From positions 62,001 to 126,000 of the forward strand of contig DATJBS010000040.1 of assembly GCA_035515235.1 (NCBI GenBank): 64,000 nt of DNA, written 5' to 3'. Source of the stretch: JAMLHH01 sp035515235. Lineage in GTDB: Bacteria > Bacteroidota > Bacteroidia > Chitinophagales > JADIYW01. Positions 23,676 to 31,654 of the stretch are shown one piece after another. The first letter of the stretch is position 1. Each line of letters starts with the position of its first letter. The position numbers and the translations under genes were made by a program. The notes under the pieces were generated by a model. The model was not told the DNA's origin. It saw only the letters and a program-made list of their open reading frames with translations, and searched no databases.

Positions 23676-24782
23676 ATGTCAAAATATATTTATCAATATG
23701 AAGAATGGCCTCATTTCAAATGGGACGAAAATGAAATTCAATTAATTTTAGGCAAAATTAGACATCTACAAGGTAAAATTATTGGGCAGATGGGAGCACT
23801 TGGATTTTCGATTAAAGAAGAAACTATGTTGTCAGCTTTGACTTTGGATGTATTAAAAACATCAGAAATAGAAGGGGAGATATTAAATTATGAACAAGTT
23901 CGTTCTTCTATCGCTCGGCATTTAGGATTAGAAGATACCGGTTTAGTTCATATAGATAGAAATGTAGAAGGAGTAGTAGATATGATGTTAGATGCTACTC
24001 AAAAATATTTTAAACCACTTACCAATGAGCGAATATTTAGTTGGCATGCTGCATTGTTTCCGACAGGTTGGAGTGGTATGCACAGAATCGAAAGCGGTTG
24101 CTATCGCACAGGTGATATGCAAGTAGTTTCAGGGCCTATGGGCAAGGAGAAAGTACATTATGAAGCTCCTTCACCTTTAGTTCTTCAACATGAAATGAAT
24201 ATTTTTTTGGAATGGTTAAATAGTGATGTGAAAATTGATAGAGTTCTTAAATCTGCCATTGCTCACTTTTGGTTCATAATAATTCATCCTTTTGATGATG
24301 GCAATGGTCGTATTGCAAGAGCTATATCGGATATGTTACTGGCGCAATCAGAAGAAAGTTCTCAAAGATTTTATAGTCTTTCGAATCAAATATTGATAGA
24401 AAAAAAGAACTATTACGATATTTTACAACAAGTACAGCATAGTAAAGGAGATATTACAAAATGGTTAGAATGGTTTTTAAACTGTTTGTATCGAACATTA
24501 ATTTCAACAGAAGAAACATTAAATATAGTTTTTTATAAAATTGAATTTTGGAACTATCATAATGAAACTATTTTAAATCATAGACAAAGATTGATGCTGA
24601 ATAAATTATTAGATGGTTTTGAAGGAAAGCTAAAAACTTCTAAATGGGCAAAAATTACTAAATGTTCTACTGACACAGCATTAAGAGATATCAAGGATTT
24701 GATGGATAAGGGTATTTTAAAACAAGAAGAATCAGGAGGAAGAAGTACCAATTATGAATTGATAGAGAATAGAATTAAATGA
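23676..24782 (+). CDS. Fic-family protein, class II, with C-terminal winged helix
   Basis: This is a 368-residue Fic-domain enzyme, predicted to transfer AMP (or a related group) from a nucleotide to a protein hydroxyl. The active-site motif is intact, HPFDDGNGRIAR (204-215). The N-terminal inhibitory motif [S/T]xxxE[G/N] is present as Thr62 to Glu66-Gly67 (TSEIEG), so the enzyme is probably self-inhibited. The C-terminus looks like a winged-helix domain (DTALRDIKDLMDKGILKQ, then GGRSTNYEL). The ATG at 23676 gives the family N-terminus MSKYIYQYEEWPHFKW. It stands alone after the infB terminator, at the start of the accessory region, with a dyad operator candidate upstream. Target unknown. Confidence 0.9.
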   Translation: MSKYIYQYEEWPHFKWDENEIQLILGKIRHLQGKIIGQMGALGFSIKEETMLSALTLDVLKTSEIEGEILNYEQVRSSIARHLGLEDTGLVHIDRNVEGVVDMMLDATQKYFKPLTNERIFSWHAALFPTGWSGMHRIESGCYRTGDMQVVSGPMGKEKVHYEAPSPLVLQHEMNIFLEWLNSDVKIDRVLKSAIAHFWFIIIHPFDDGNGRIARAISDMLLAQSEESSQRFYSLSNQILIEKKNYYDILQQVQHSKGDITKWLEWFLNCLYRTLISTEETLNIVFYKIEFWNYHNETILNHRQRLMLNKLLDGFEGKLKTSKWAKITKCSTDTALRDIKDLMDKGILKQEESGGRSTNYELIENRIK

Positions 24783-24839
24783 AATTGGAATCATTTAAAG
24801 CTTTCTTTATAGATTATATCATTAATAATATTATTTGAT

Positions 24840-25517
24840 ATGACTACTAAACAAATTCTGTACACGATTATTATTGCTCTGTTGACTTCTTGTGATTTCA
24901 AAACTTCTTCTGATTATAATAAAGAAGCTGAAGTATTAGAAATGGAAGGGAAATTTGAAGAAGCAATTGCTTTGCTAAATATTGCAATTGTAAAAGATCC
25001 CAAAAACATTTTCGCTTTAATAAATAGAGGCGTCGATAAATCATTTTTGAAAAATTACTATGGCGCTATTGAAGATTATTCTAAAATAATTGAAATTGAC
25101 TCTAAAAATACTCTTGCGTTTTTTAATAGAGGAAAAAATAAAAAAAGACTACAAGATTATATAGGAGCTATTGCAGACTTTGACTCAGCAATTTCAACTA
25201 AAGGGAATGAAGATTTCTATTTTAATTGGGTTGAAAACCCACTTGTTGAAACTGGATTTCAATTTGATGTTAAAATGGAAGAAATTCGTTTTGAAAGAGG
25301 AATTTCAAGATATAATATTGATAGTTTTAATTCAGCATTTTTAGATTTTAATTTTTGTATTCAAAATCAATTTGAATTGCCTTCAAACTATTATTGGAGA
25401 GGGCTTGTATATCTTACTTATGGTATGGAATTAGAAGGATGTGAAGACTTAGGAAAAGCGAATGATCTGGGTGATAATGATGCGAAAGAAGTTATTAAAA
25501 GCTATTGTAGTAAATAA
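24840..25517 (+). CDS. TPR-repeat lipoprotein
   Basis: This 225-residue protein has a lipoprotein signal peptide ending LLTSC (Cys18). At least three tetratricopeptide units follow (AEVLEMEGKFEEAIALLNIAI; ALINRGVDKSFLKNYYGAIEDYSKII; AFFNRGKNKKRLQDYIGAIADFDSAI), with a later partial unit (RISRYNIDSFNSAFLDF-type). This predicts a membrane-anchored, protein-binding helical solenoid. The FGE-like lipoprotein gene starts 67 bases downstream on the same strand and may share its promoter. No enzyme motif is seen. Confidence 0.78.
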   Translation: MTTKQILYTIIIALLTSCDFKTSSDYNKEAEVLEMEGKFEEAIALLNIAIVKDPKNIFALINRGVDKSFLKNYYGAIEDYSKIIEIDSKNTLAFFNRGKNKKRLQDYIGAIADFDSAISTKGNEDFYFNWVENPLVETGFQFDVKMEEIRFERGISRYNIDSFNSAFLDFNFCIQNQFELPSNYYWRGLVYLTYGMELEGCEDLGKANDLGDNDAKEVIKSYCSK

Positions 25518-25584
25518 AATAGCACTGATTAATATCAATAGTATTAAAAAAACACACAGAATATAATACATTTACGCAATCTCC

Positions 25585-26721
25585 ATGAAATCAATTATCA
25601 AATACTACATTTTATCATTCATAGCTTTATGTATAGTTTCGTGTAATCTTAAAGCAGATAATGATGATGTATTGGATGCGAAAAATAGCGAACTTTCGGA
25701 CACGACAATTTTTTGCTCTTCTGTAATTCCATCTGGATTTCCATCAACATCTACTTCAAATTTAGATTCTAATAGACAGAGTTTTAGTTCTACTATCGGA
25801 ATGGAAAAAATTCCCGCAGGCACTTTCTTAATGGGTGCAGATAATGATCAAGCTTCCAAAGATGAATATCCTAAACATAAAGTTACTGTCAATGGATTTT
25901 GGATGGATAAGCATCAGGTAACCAATCAGCAGTTCAATGAATTTGTAAAAGCTACAGGGTATCAAACAGTCGCAGAAAGGAAACCTGATTGGGAAGAAAT
26001 AAAAAAACAATTGCCCTCGGGTACAAAAAAACCTGACGAAAGTTTACTAGTTCCTGCTAGTTTAGTATTTACTCCACCCAATAAATCTGTAAACCTAGAC
26101 AGTTATCATGAATGGTGGAATTGGGTTGCTGGAGCAGATTGGCGACATCCCGAAGGTCCTGAAAGTAATATCAAAGCAAAAGACAATTATCCAGTAGTTC
26201 ATGTCTGTTGGGAAGATGCGAATGCCTATGCTCGATGGGCTGGTAAAAGATTGCCTACAGAAGCAGAATGGGAGTGGGCTGCAAGAGGTGGACTTTCAGA
26301 TGCAATATATCCTTGGGGAAATGAACATGTAGATGCAGGAAAACCAAAAGCCAATAGTTGGCAGGGTAGTTTTCCAAATACAAATACACAGCTTGATGGC
26401 TTTTACGGAGTTGCTCCAGTAGGCTCATTCGCGCCGAATGGTTATGGTTTATTCGACATGGCAGGGAATGTGTGGGAATGGTGTTCTGATTGGTATAGAA
26501 GTGATTATTACGAACAGATCAAAGATGGTGCAAATAATCCATTAGGTCCAAAAACAAGTTATGATCCTGACGAACCTACTATTCCTAAAAAAGTAGCAAG
26601 GGGTGGTTCTTTTTTATGCAATGACAGTTATTGTTCTGGTTATCGAGTAGCAAGAAGAATGAAAAGTTCACCAGATACTGGGTTGAGTAATATGGGTTTT
26701 AGGTGTGTGAGAGATTTGTAG
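25585..26721 (+). CDS. Formylglycine-generating-enzyme (SUMF1) family lipoprotein with intact Cys pair
   Basis: This is a 378-residue exported lipoprotein (signal ending CIVSC, Cys20). From about residue 73 it forms a full FGE-sulfatase domain: IPAGTFLMGADN, YPKHKVTVNGFWMDKHQVTNQQF, YPVVHVCWEDANAYARWAGKRLPTEAEWEWAARGG, YPWGNE, GLFDMAGNVWEWCSDWY and RGGSFLCNDSYC. The two cysteines that make up the copper/active site in true FGE are present as Cys345 and Cys350 (C-x4-C), and the domain ends NMGFRC. By family it would oxidise a cysteine of sulfatases to formylglycine, but the lipoprotein location is unusual and no sulfatase is in the window. It differs clearly from GldJ (37929), which lacks the pair. 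Confidence 0.86.
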   Translation: MKSIIKYYILSFIALCIVSCNLKADNDDVLDAKNSELSDTTIFCSSVIPSGFPSTSTSNLDSNRQSFSSTIGMEKIPAGTFLMGADNDQASKDEYPKHKVTVNGFWMDKHQVTNQQFNEFVKATGYQTVAERKPDWEEIKKQLPSGTKKPDESLLVPASLVFTPPNKSVNLDSYHEWWNWVAGADWRHPEGPESNIKAKDNYPVVHVCWEDANAYARWAGKRLPTEAEWEWAARGGLSDAIYPWGNEHVDAGKPKANSWQGSFPNTNTQLDGFYGVAPVGSFAPNGYGLFDMAGNVWEWCSDWYRSDYYEQIKDGANNPLGPKTSYDPDEPTIPKKVARGGSFLCNDSYCSGYRVARRMKSSPDTGLSNMGFRCVRDL

Positions 26722-26806
26722 CTACATAATATCCATTCATGATTTTTTGTTTCGTTTATTTTGATTGTTTCGTTTGTATTTCGTGAGTATTTGTAAAATA
26801 AATAAA

Positions 26807-27260
26807 ATGAATTTACTCTAAACTGTTTTAAGACCATCTAAAGAAGAACAAAAAGCAGCAATGTTATCTCACGATGCATTGGTTTCAATTTTAAATAATT
26901 TAAAAGATCAGAATCCGAAAATAGAGATAGAAGAAACGCAAGATCAAATTAGAATTCCAATTGGTGCATTAAAACTATTAGCTAAAATTCTAAATGAGAC
27001 AAGTCAAGGCAAACTAGTGTCTATTGTGCCAATTGCAATGAAGTGACGACTCAAGCTGCTGCTGAAATATTGGTTGTTCTAGACCTCATGTAGTAAAGCT
27101 CCTGGAGTCAGGGAAAATTAAGTTTACTAAAGTTGGTAAACACAGACGGATTAAATATGAAGATGTAGTATCATATAAAAAGAATATGAAAGCTGAGCAA
27201 GAACGTTTAATTAGTGAAATTATGGAAACGGACGAAACTGCAGGTCTTTATGATTCATAG
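26807..27260 (+). pseudogene. Decayed excisionase-family antitoxin gene of a PIN toxin pair
   Basis: The conceptual protein reads VLRPSKEEQKAAM, a dimerisation part with EIEETQDQIRIPIGALKLLAKILNETSQGKLVSIVPIA, then VTTQAAAEIL, SRPHVVKLLESGKIKFTKVGKHRRIKYEDVVSYKK, and ends ETAGLYDS. This is the layout of antitoxins with a MerR/excisionase-type helix-turn-helix. It is broken by a stop at 26819 just after the likely ATG and by two apparent single-base deletions (near 27040 and near 27080). The longest surviving frame (26861-27046) covers only the N-terminal half. It ends overlapping the start of the PIN-derived frame at 27250, the usual antitoxin-toxin coupling. Disruption could also be a sequencing error, though three lesions make this less likely. 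Confidence 0.8.
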
Positions 27261-27324
27261 TATTCGTTATAAATGTGTACTAGATACAAATGTTATTCAT
27301 CCATATTGGTTTAGTGATATTTTC
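27250..27324 (+). pseudogene. N-terminal stump of a PIN-domain toxin
   Basis: The first 24 codons read MIHSIRYKCVLDTNVIHPYW and then FSDI. This is the beta-1 strand of a PIN ribonuclease with its first catalytic Asp (LDTNV), just as toxins of this type begin. After about 27324 the frame continues into unrelated RHS-type protein sequence. The rest of the PIN domain (about 120 residues) is missing from the window. Confidence 0.75.
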
Positions 27325-30003
27325 TCAGAAACAGGGGAAGAAGAAAATAATAGTTATGTGGCATTGATTGCAAAAGAACTACAAACTATACCCGGCAAAC
27401 AATATCGAGTAGAGTTTGATTTAACATTAAATGATACGACCTCTTTTGACTATTTATTTGCAGGCGCATGGAAATCATATCTGACTGGCATTGCTGAGCC
27501 TTTAGATTTTAATGGATTTGAAAGTATAGTGCCAGTAGATGGAAGTGGCTCTTATCGATTGGATTTTACAGCAACTACAGATCAGTATGAATTTGAGATA
27601 ATAGTGGTAAGTGATAGTATGGGATACAAACCAGAGATAGCTTATTCTATAGATAATTTTAGTTTCAATCTTTTTGATATTGATAGTACTGAACTATTAT
27701 GGAATATAGGTTTTGATAGCCTACCAGAAGATATTTATTCTTATTTTGTAGAAGACGACGATACCTTGTCTATGGGAATAATATCATACGATACGATTGA
27801 GAACCGGTTAAGAGTAAATCTTTTAGAAGAGGAGGCTCCTGAATATGTAGGGATTCTCATGAAAGATGTGGTACTGGAAGCAGAGCGTTATTATCGTTTC
27901 CGTCCTACTATCTCAGTGATCAGTACTAGTAATGAGCTGACAGGAATCATGGCACTGACCACAGATCACAGTGAATCCAATATAAGAGATATGAAAATTT
28001 TTGATGTGAATCAAGCATTAGAGATGATTTTTTATAGTGACAGTGGAGGATTACAGACCTTGCTTTTGGGAGTCGTAGGAGATTCAAGTACTTATTACTA
28101 TGTAGATAGTTTGAGTTTGGAACTTTTAGACATCAATATTAATGTATTGTATGATAATGATTTCAGTGCATCAGCATCAGGCTGGCGATCTAAGTTTGCG
28201 GACAGTCTTGATTTGACTGCGGGTAGAATAGACTGGCAAAGCGAGGAGGAAACCATGCGCGTTTGGCCTTGGGGCAATGACGTGGGCGTGATAGGCTCAG
28301 TGGTCAGAGAGATAGATGTCGTGCCAGGGGTTTATAATATGGTGATGGCAAAAGTGACACTACCCGACCATCCGAATGCCAAAGTATCCTTGGGCGTCTA
28401 TGATGAGCTAGCAGCCAATGTGAATTTTAGTACCTTATCAGAAGAACCTATGGCTCATGCTGTGGCAGAAGATTTTGAAGTGACGACCCTCTATTTTACC
28501 TTCCGTCCTAATACCGACAAGATGAGCTTAGTGATGATGTATCAAAGTGCAGAGTTCGGTAGAGTGCTATTAGACGATGTGAAAGTGATCTCCATAGAGC
28601 CTTTTGAGAGAGATACCCTTTTGAGTATGACCTTTGATGATACCAGTGGTGTGTACGATGATTGGCGCAGTTCTATCTGGCCAGACAGTCTGATATCCAA
28701 TGATAGTACTCTTGTGAGTTATATCAGTCATGATACTGTAGCAGGACGTATGCGAGTGGAAGTGGTGGAAGATCCCTTTGAGGAGGATATTGAGAACTAT
28801 GTGGGAGTAGTACATAGACGCTTATCGGGTTTACAGGTAGACAAGGAGTATGAACTGAGCTATCAGCTGGAGCAGGGCGAAGCAGCACTGCGCAAAATGC
28901 AATTGATGCTGATCCCCCAAAGCTCCTTTGAACTGGGCATGTTGGATCCTACGGAGCAATTATTCATTGATAGCACAGAGATAGGCGACAGTATTTCACT
29001 TCGCTTTACCGCTAGAGAGTCAGAGATGAGTTTGATGATTATCGGAGAATCAGGAGCGGCGGATAACTACTATTATCTAGACGACTTCCAGCTCAAAGAA
29101 GGTTTTGTAAAAACACTCAACTGCGATAGATCTAACCTACAATTAGCAGATCAGGAGAGTAGGTATAGGTTCGGGTTTAATGGTGCTGAGAAAATAGATG
29201 AAATTTACGGCAAGGACGGAGGCTACGATCTAGGTGCTAGAATGTACAATCCGAGACTAGGAAGAATGTTTAGTCCCGACCCGAGAGAAGCTGATTATGC
29301 ATGGCAAACCCCTTTTGCATATCATAGAAATAGCCCTGTTTCTGAAATAGATTTTAATGGGGAGGGGGATGAAAATCCTCAACAAGCTAAAACCAATATA
29401 CCAATCTTTGTACCTGTTCTTGAGAAAGTATCTGAAAAAGTTGTAAAAGAAACTTCATGGCAAGTATTGAAAAGACATTCACTGAAAGGTCTTGGGTTTC
29501 TTGCTTCAAAAGCTACCATGATATCCACTATCATGTCTTTAAAAGGGGACATGAGGGAGATGACTTTGCCAGAAAGTATTGCTAAGCCTCTTTTTGACCC
29601 TCGCACAGCCCCTGTTCCTGATGATGATGGGAATCGTCAAACATATTTGTATAAGACAACAAGGTCGTTTAAACAAGCAGGTGGCTTGGTGGAAACGAGT
29701 CTTCCATATTATGGGATAACTACAGATAAAGTTGTGGGAGGTCGATATAAGATTGATGAAGAACAATCTTTAAATGTAGAGATAATAGCAATAGGCTCCA
29801 ACTATGAAATAAAAGGAGCAGAAACAGCAATTATTTTGTTAAATTCGGATGGCAATATCGCAAAATCCACAAGGATAGATAATAAAACAATTTCTACAAG
29901 TGATGGAGCAAGAATAACAGCAGGTAGATTATTATTAGATAGACAAAGAAATGGCTGGAGAAAAAGAGACTTACAGCCCCAGAAACCTAAAAAAGCAAAA
30001 TAA
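27250..30003 (+). CDS. Chimeric RHS polymorphic toxin fused to a PIN-toxin start
   Basis: This is a 917-residue open frame. Residues 1-24 come from a PIN toxin; no signal peptide is present. Residues about 25-630 form four beta-sandwich, carbohydrate-binding-module-like repeats, each closing with a strand such as SIDNFSFNL, YVDSLSLELL, LLDDVKVI or YLDDFQL. Residues 638-700 are the RHS-associated core (YRFGFNGAEKIDEIYG, YDLGARMYNPRLGRMFSPDP). The tip (about 780-917) looks like a GIY-YIG nuclease: Tyr801 in YLYK, Tyr821-Gly822 in YYGIT, Arg832, Glu858 in GAETAIILLN. The region 28180-29050 is visibly more GC-rich than its surroundings, suggesting transfer. The natural N-terminus appears lost, so secretion and function are doubtful. 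An upstream GTG (27214) is less likely as the start. Confidence 0.72.
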   Translation: MIHSIRYKCVLDTNVIHPYWFSDIFSETGEEENNSYVALIAKELQTIPGKQYRVEFDLTLNDTTSFDYLFAGAWKSYLTGIAEPLDFNGFESIVPVDGSGSYRLDFTATTDQYEFEIIVVSDSMGYKPEIAYSIDNFSFNLFDIDSTELLWNIGFDSLPEDIYSYFVEDDDTLSMGIISYDTIENRLRVNLLEEEAPEYVGILMKDVVLEAERYYRFRPTISVISTSNELTGIMALTTDHSESNIRDMKIFDVNQALEMIFYSDSGGLQTLLLGVVGDSSTYYYVDSLSLELLDININVLYDNDFSASASGWRSKFADSLDLTAGRIDWQSEEETMRVWPWGNDVGVIGSVVREIDVVPGVYNMVMAKVTLPDHPNAKVSLGVYDELAANVNFSTLSEEPMAHAVAEDFEVTTLYFTFRPNTDKMSLVMMYQSAEFGRVLLDDVKVISIEPFERDTLLSMTFDDTSGVYDDWRSSIWPDSLISNDSTLVSYISHDTVAGRMRVEVVEDPFEEDIENYVGVVHRRLSGLQVDKEYELSYQLEQGEAALRKMQLMLIPQSSFELGMLDPTEQLFIDSTEIGDSISLRFTARESEMSLMIIGESGAADNYYYLDDFQLKEGFVKTLNCDRSNLQLADQESRYRFGFNGAEKIDEIYGKDGGYDLGARMYNPRLGRMFSPDPREADYAWQTPFAYHRNSPVSEIDFNGEGDENPQQAKTNIPIFVPVLEKVSEKVVKETSWQVLKRHSLKGLGFLASKATMISTIMSLKGDMREMTLPESIAKPLFDPRTAPVPDDDGNRQTYLYKTTRSFKQAGGLVETSLPYYGITTDKVVGGRYKIDEEQSLNVEIIAIGSNYEIKGAETAIILLNSDGNIAKSTRIDNKTISTSDGARITAGRLLLDRQRNGWRKRDLQPQKPKKAK

Positions 30004-30004
30004 A

Positions 30005-30511
30005 ATGACTGAAATAGAGAAAATATTTGGAGAGAAAGACAAGTTTGCAATTGAAATTAAAATCAATGGTGCAGTTGATAAATCCAATTTGCGATTATGG
30101 ATTTGCGGGAAACCTATAGGACATTATAAAAGGAAAGGGAAATTATCTAGTTCCATAGGGAACTTTAAAAAGCTGTTGTTTCATAAAGAGAATTTATATA
30201 ATGATATGTTCAGTCATATGACACCGACAGAGGTCTTTAATCGGATACTAGAGGGAAATTTCACCTATGAGGAGTATCATAGCGTGGTAATGAAATTTAT
30301 TCGATGGATGGGAGAACAAATGGATGAGTTTAGTATGTTAGCATATTATAAGGACGAGAAATTTGAATGGATTGTATATGATAACAAGAAGAAAAAGGTG
30401 TTGCATTTTACCATAGAGGAGTCAGATTTGCTGAGTGCAGCAACTGAATACATTGATTGGTATGAGAAAGAGTATGGAGAAGTGAGGGTTGATTATAATA
30501 GGTTTCCTTAA
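30005..30511 (+). CDS. Immunity protein for the RHS toxin (Imm42-like)
   Basis: This is a 168-residue cytosolic protein that starts one base after the toxin stop. It begins MTEIEKIFGEKDKFAIEIKI, continues LRLWICGKPIGHYKRKGKLS and ends with an acidic helix (ESDLLSAATEYIDWYEKEYG). The combination of a short acidic protein, the pattern 'KFAIEI...WICGKPIG' and the position directly after an RHS toxin tip fits an immunity protein of the Imm42 type. That family name is from memory and would need a profile search. It should neutralise the nuclease tip encoded at about 29590-30003. ATG 30005 is chosen over an upstream in-frame GTG/ATG-like start inside the toxin gene because it leaves the conserved start. 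Confidence 0.65.
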   Translation: MTEIEKIFGEKDKFAIEIKINGAVDKSNLRLWICGKPIGHYKRKGKLSSSIGNFKKLLFHKENLYNDMFSHMTPTEVFNRILEGNFTYEEYHSVVMKFIRWMGEQMDEFSMLAYYKDEKFEWIVYDNKKKKVLHFTIEESDLLSAATEYIDWYEKEYGEVRVDYNRFP

Positions 30512-30560
30512 TAATTTTGTTCCCCTGCAAATTCCATGAAAATATTTAAAAAACAGGTCA

Positions 30561-30624
30561 GCAACTTCTGTGAGTTTGTTAGAAAAAGAGCCGCAAATTC
30601 TATGATTTTGTTAGAAGAAGAGGT
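30561..30624. repeat. Two-copy 32-bp direct repeat downstream of the immunity gene
   Basis: Copies at 30561 and 30593 match at about 26 of 32 bases (shared TTTGTTAGAA-AAGAG core). A weaker GCAAATTCCATGA match lies at 30537. The spacer between the immunity gene and the broken transposase (30512-30784) holds nothing else I can support. Confidence 0.5.
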
Positions 30625-31252
30625 TTCTTATAAGGAACGGTGCTGCAAAGCATTTAGTTATATATTTTTTATTCAAATGTATGATGGTTATAATTTTGTT
30701 GAGTTTTGAAAATTCAAATTATTAATCGATTCTAAAAAATTCTAATTGCTAGATGATCTATATTCTTTAAATGTGATTTTTCGACTATTTCTTACATGTT
30801 TTACAATTGAAAGTGCGGTTTTTCTCAATTCTTTCAGTTCTAGCTTTTGTCATTTGAGCTTTGATGTTTGGACTTGCTTCAGAAAGATAAGCTTCATCAG
30901 GTGTTAGTCCGTTCAGAGAGCCGTGAGGTCTGATGTGGTTATAATCGTGTATGCTTTCTTGTAACTTTGATTGAAACTGTTCAGCTTTACAAGGCCTAAG
31001 ATATAGGTATCTGTATTTGAGTGTCTTGTTGATAGCTTCTATAGAAGAATTAGAATAAGGAATATCTTTAAGAGCTATTTTCTTTTGAAGATGTTCTTGA
31101 TGTTGTTCTATAAATCCATTTACAATAGCATTATTGTTTTCAGAACCACCATCGGTAACAAGTGTTATATCCTGTACTGATGAAAAAGTATCGTTAGCAT
31201 TATTCCACGCTTCTTTTATGGTTTGTAGACGAATTTCTGCAGAGAGCTGTGC

Positions 31253-31654
31253 AATGTCGTTAAGTTAGTGGAAAATGTCATTCTGACGAGAGAGTAATTG
31301 TGATAGTAGATTTACGTCTAATAAGGTAAAAATATTGGTTTATATAGTATTTCGATAGATATCTAGATCAATAGTCGTACGACTCCCTGCGCCTAGATTT
31401 TGCAGGCGGGCACCCACTCTGTGAAAAAGGCGTAACATCTTCAACTGTTTGACGACTTCTTCTGAGCTATACTCAGAAGAAGAAGGAGTTTTGAAGATGT
31501 AGCCTTCGAGCAGAAAGTGGGTCGCCGAGAAATCCAGCGCGATTTTTTGCATACTTTTTACTAAAAAAAGTATGAGAAGAAAAAATAAAATATTCTTTAT
31601 CATATTGATTTTAGATCCTTTCAGGATGACAAATGAGCTTAACTTAACGACATT
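31253..31654. mobile_element. 402-bp non-autonomous element with terminal inverted repeats
   Basis: Perfect 15-bp terminal inverted repeats (AATGTCGTTAAGTTA at 31253-31267, and its complement at 31640-31654) extend imperfectly to about 34 bp, including TGTCATTCTGA versus TGTCATCCTGA. The element splits the transposase gene and has no transposase of its own. Its sequence accounts for the odd C-terminal tail of the 31340-32476 reading frame. No clear target duplication was seen because the junctions are palindromic. It carries the nested hairpin at 31412-31522 and a second short hairpin near 31549-31573 (CATACTTTTT / AAAAAGTATG). Confidence 0.78.
31412..31522. repeat. Long nested hairpin inside the 402-bp element
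   Basis: Four successive stems share one axis: ACCCACT/AGTGGGT (31412-31418 with 31516-31522), AAGGC/GCCTT (31427-31431 with 31502-31506), ACATCTTCAA/TTGAAGATGT (31435-31444 with 31491-31500) and TTCTTCTGAG/CTCAGAAGAA (31457-31466 with 31472-31481) around the loop CTATA. It is GC-richer than its surroundings. It may act as DNA cruciform or RNA; which is unknown. Confidence 0.8.

Noticed and set aside
26819..27090. Programmed frameshifting in the antitoxin
   Set aside because: Two separate shifts and an early stop with no slippery heptamer seen; plain decay explains it better.
31340..31654. The C-terminal part of the 378-residue frame as a real membrane protein tail
   Set aside because: It begins exactly where the transposase homology stops and is encoded by the inserted element; the transposase resumes beyond the element.
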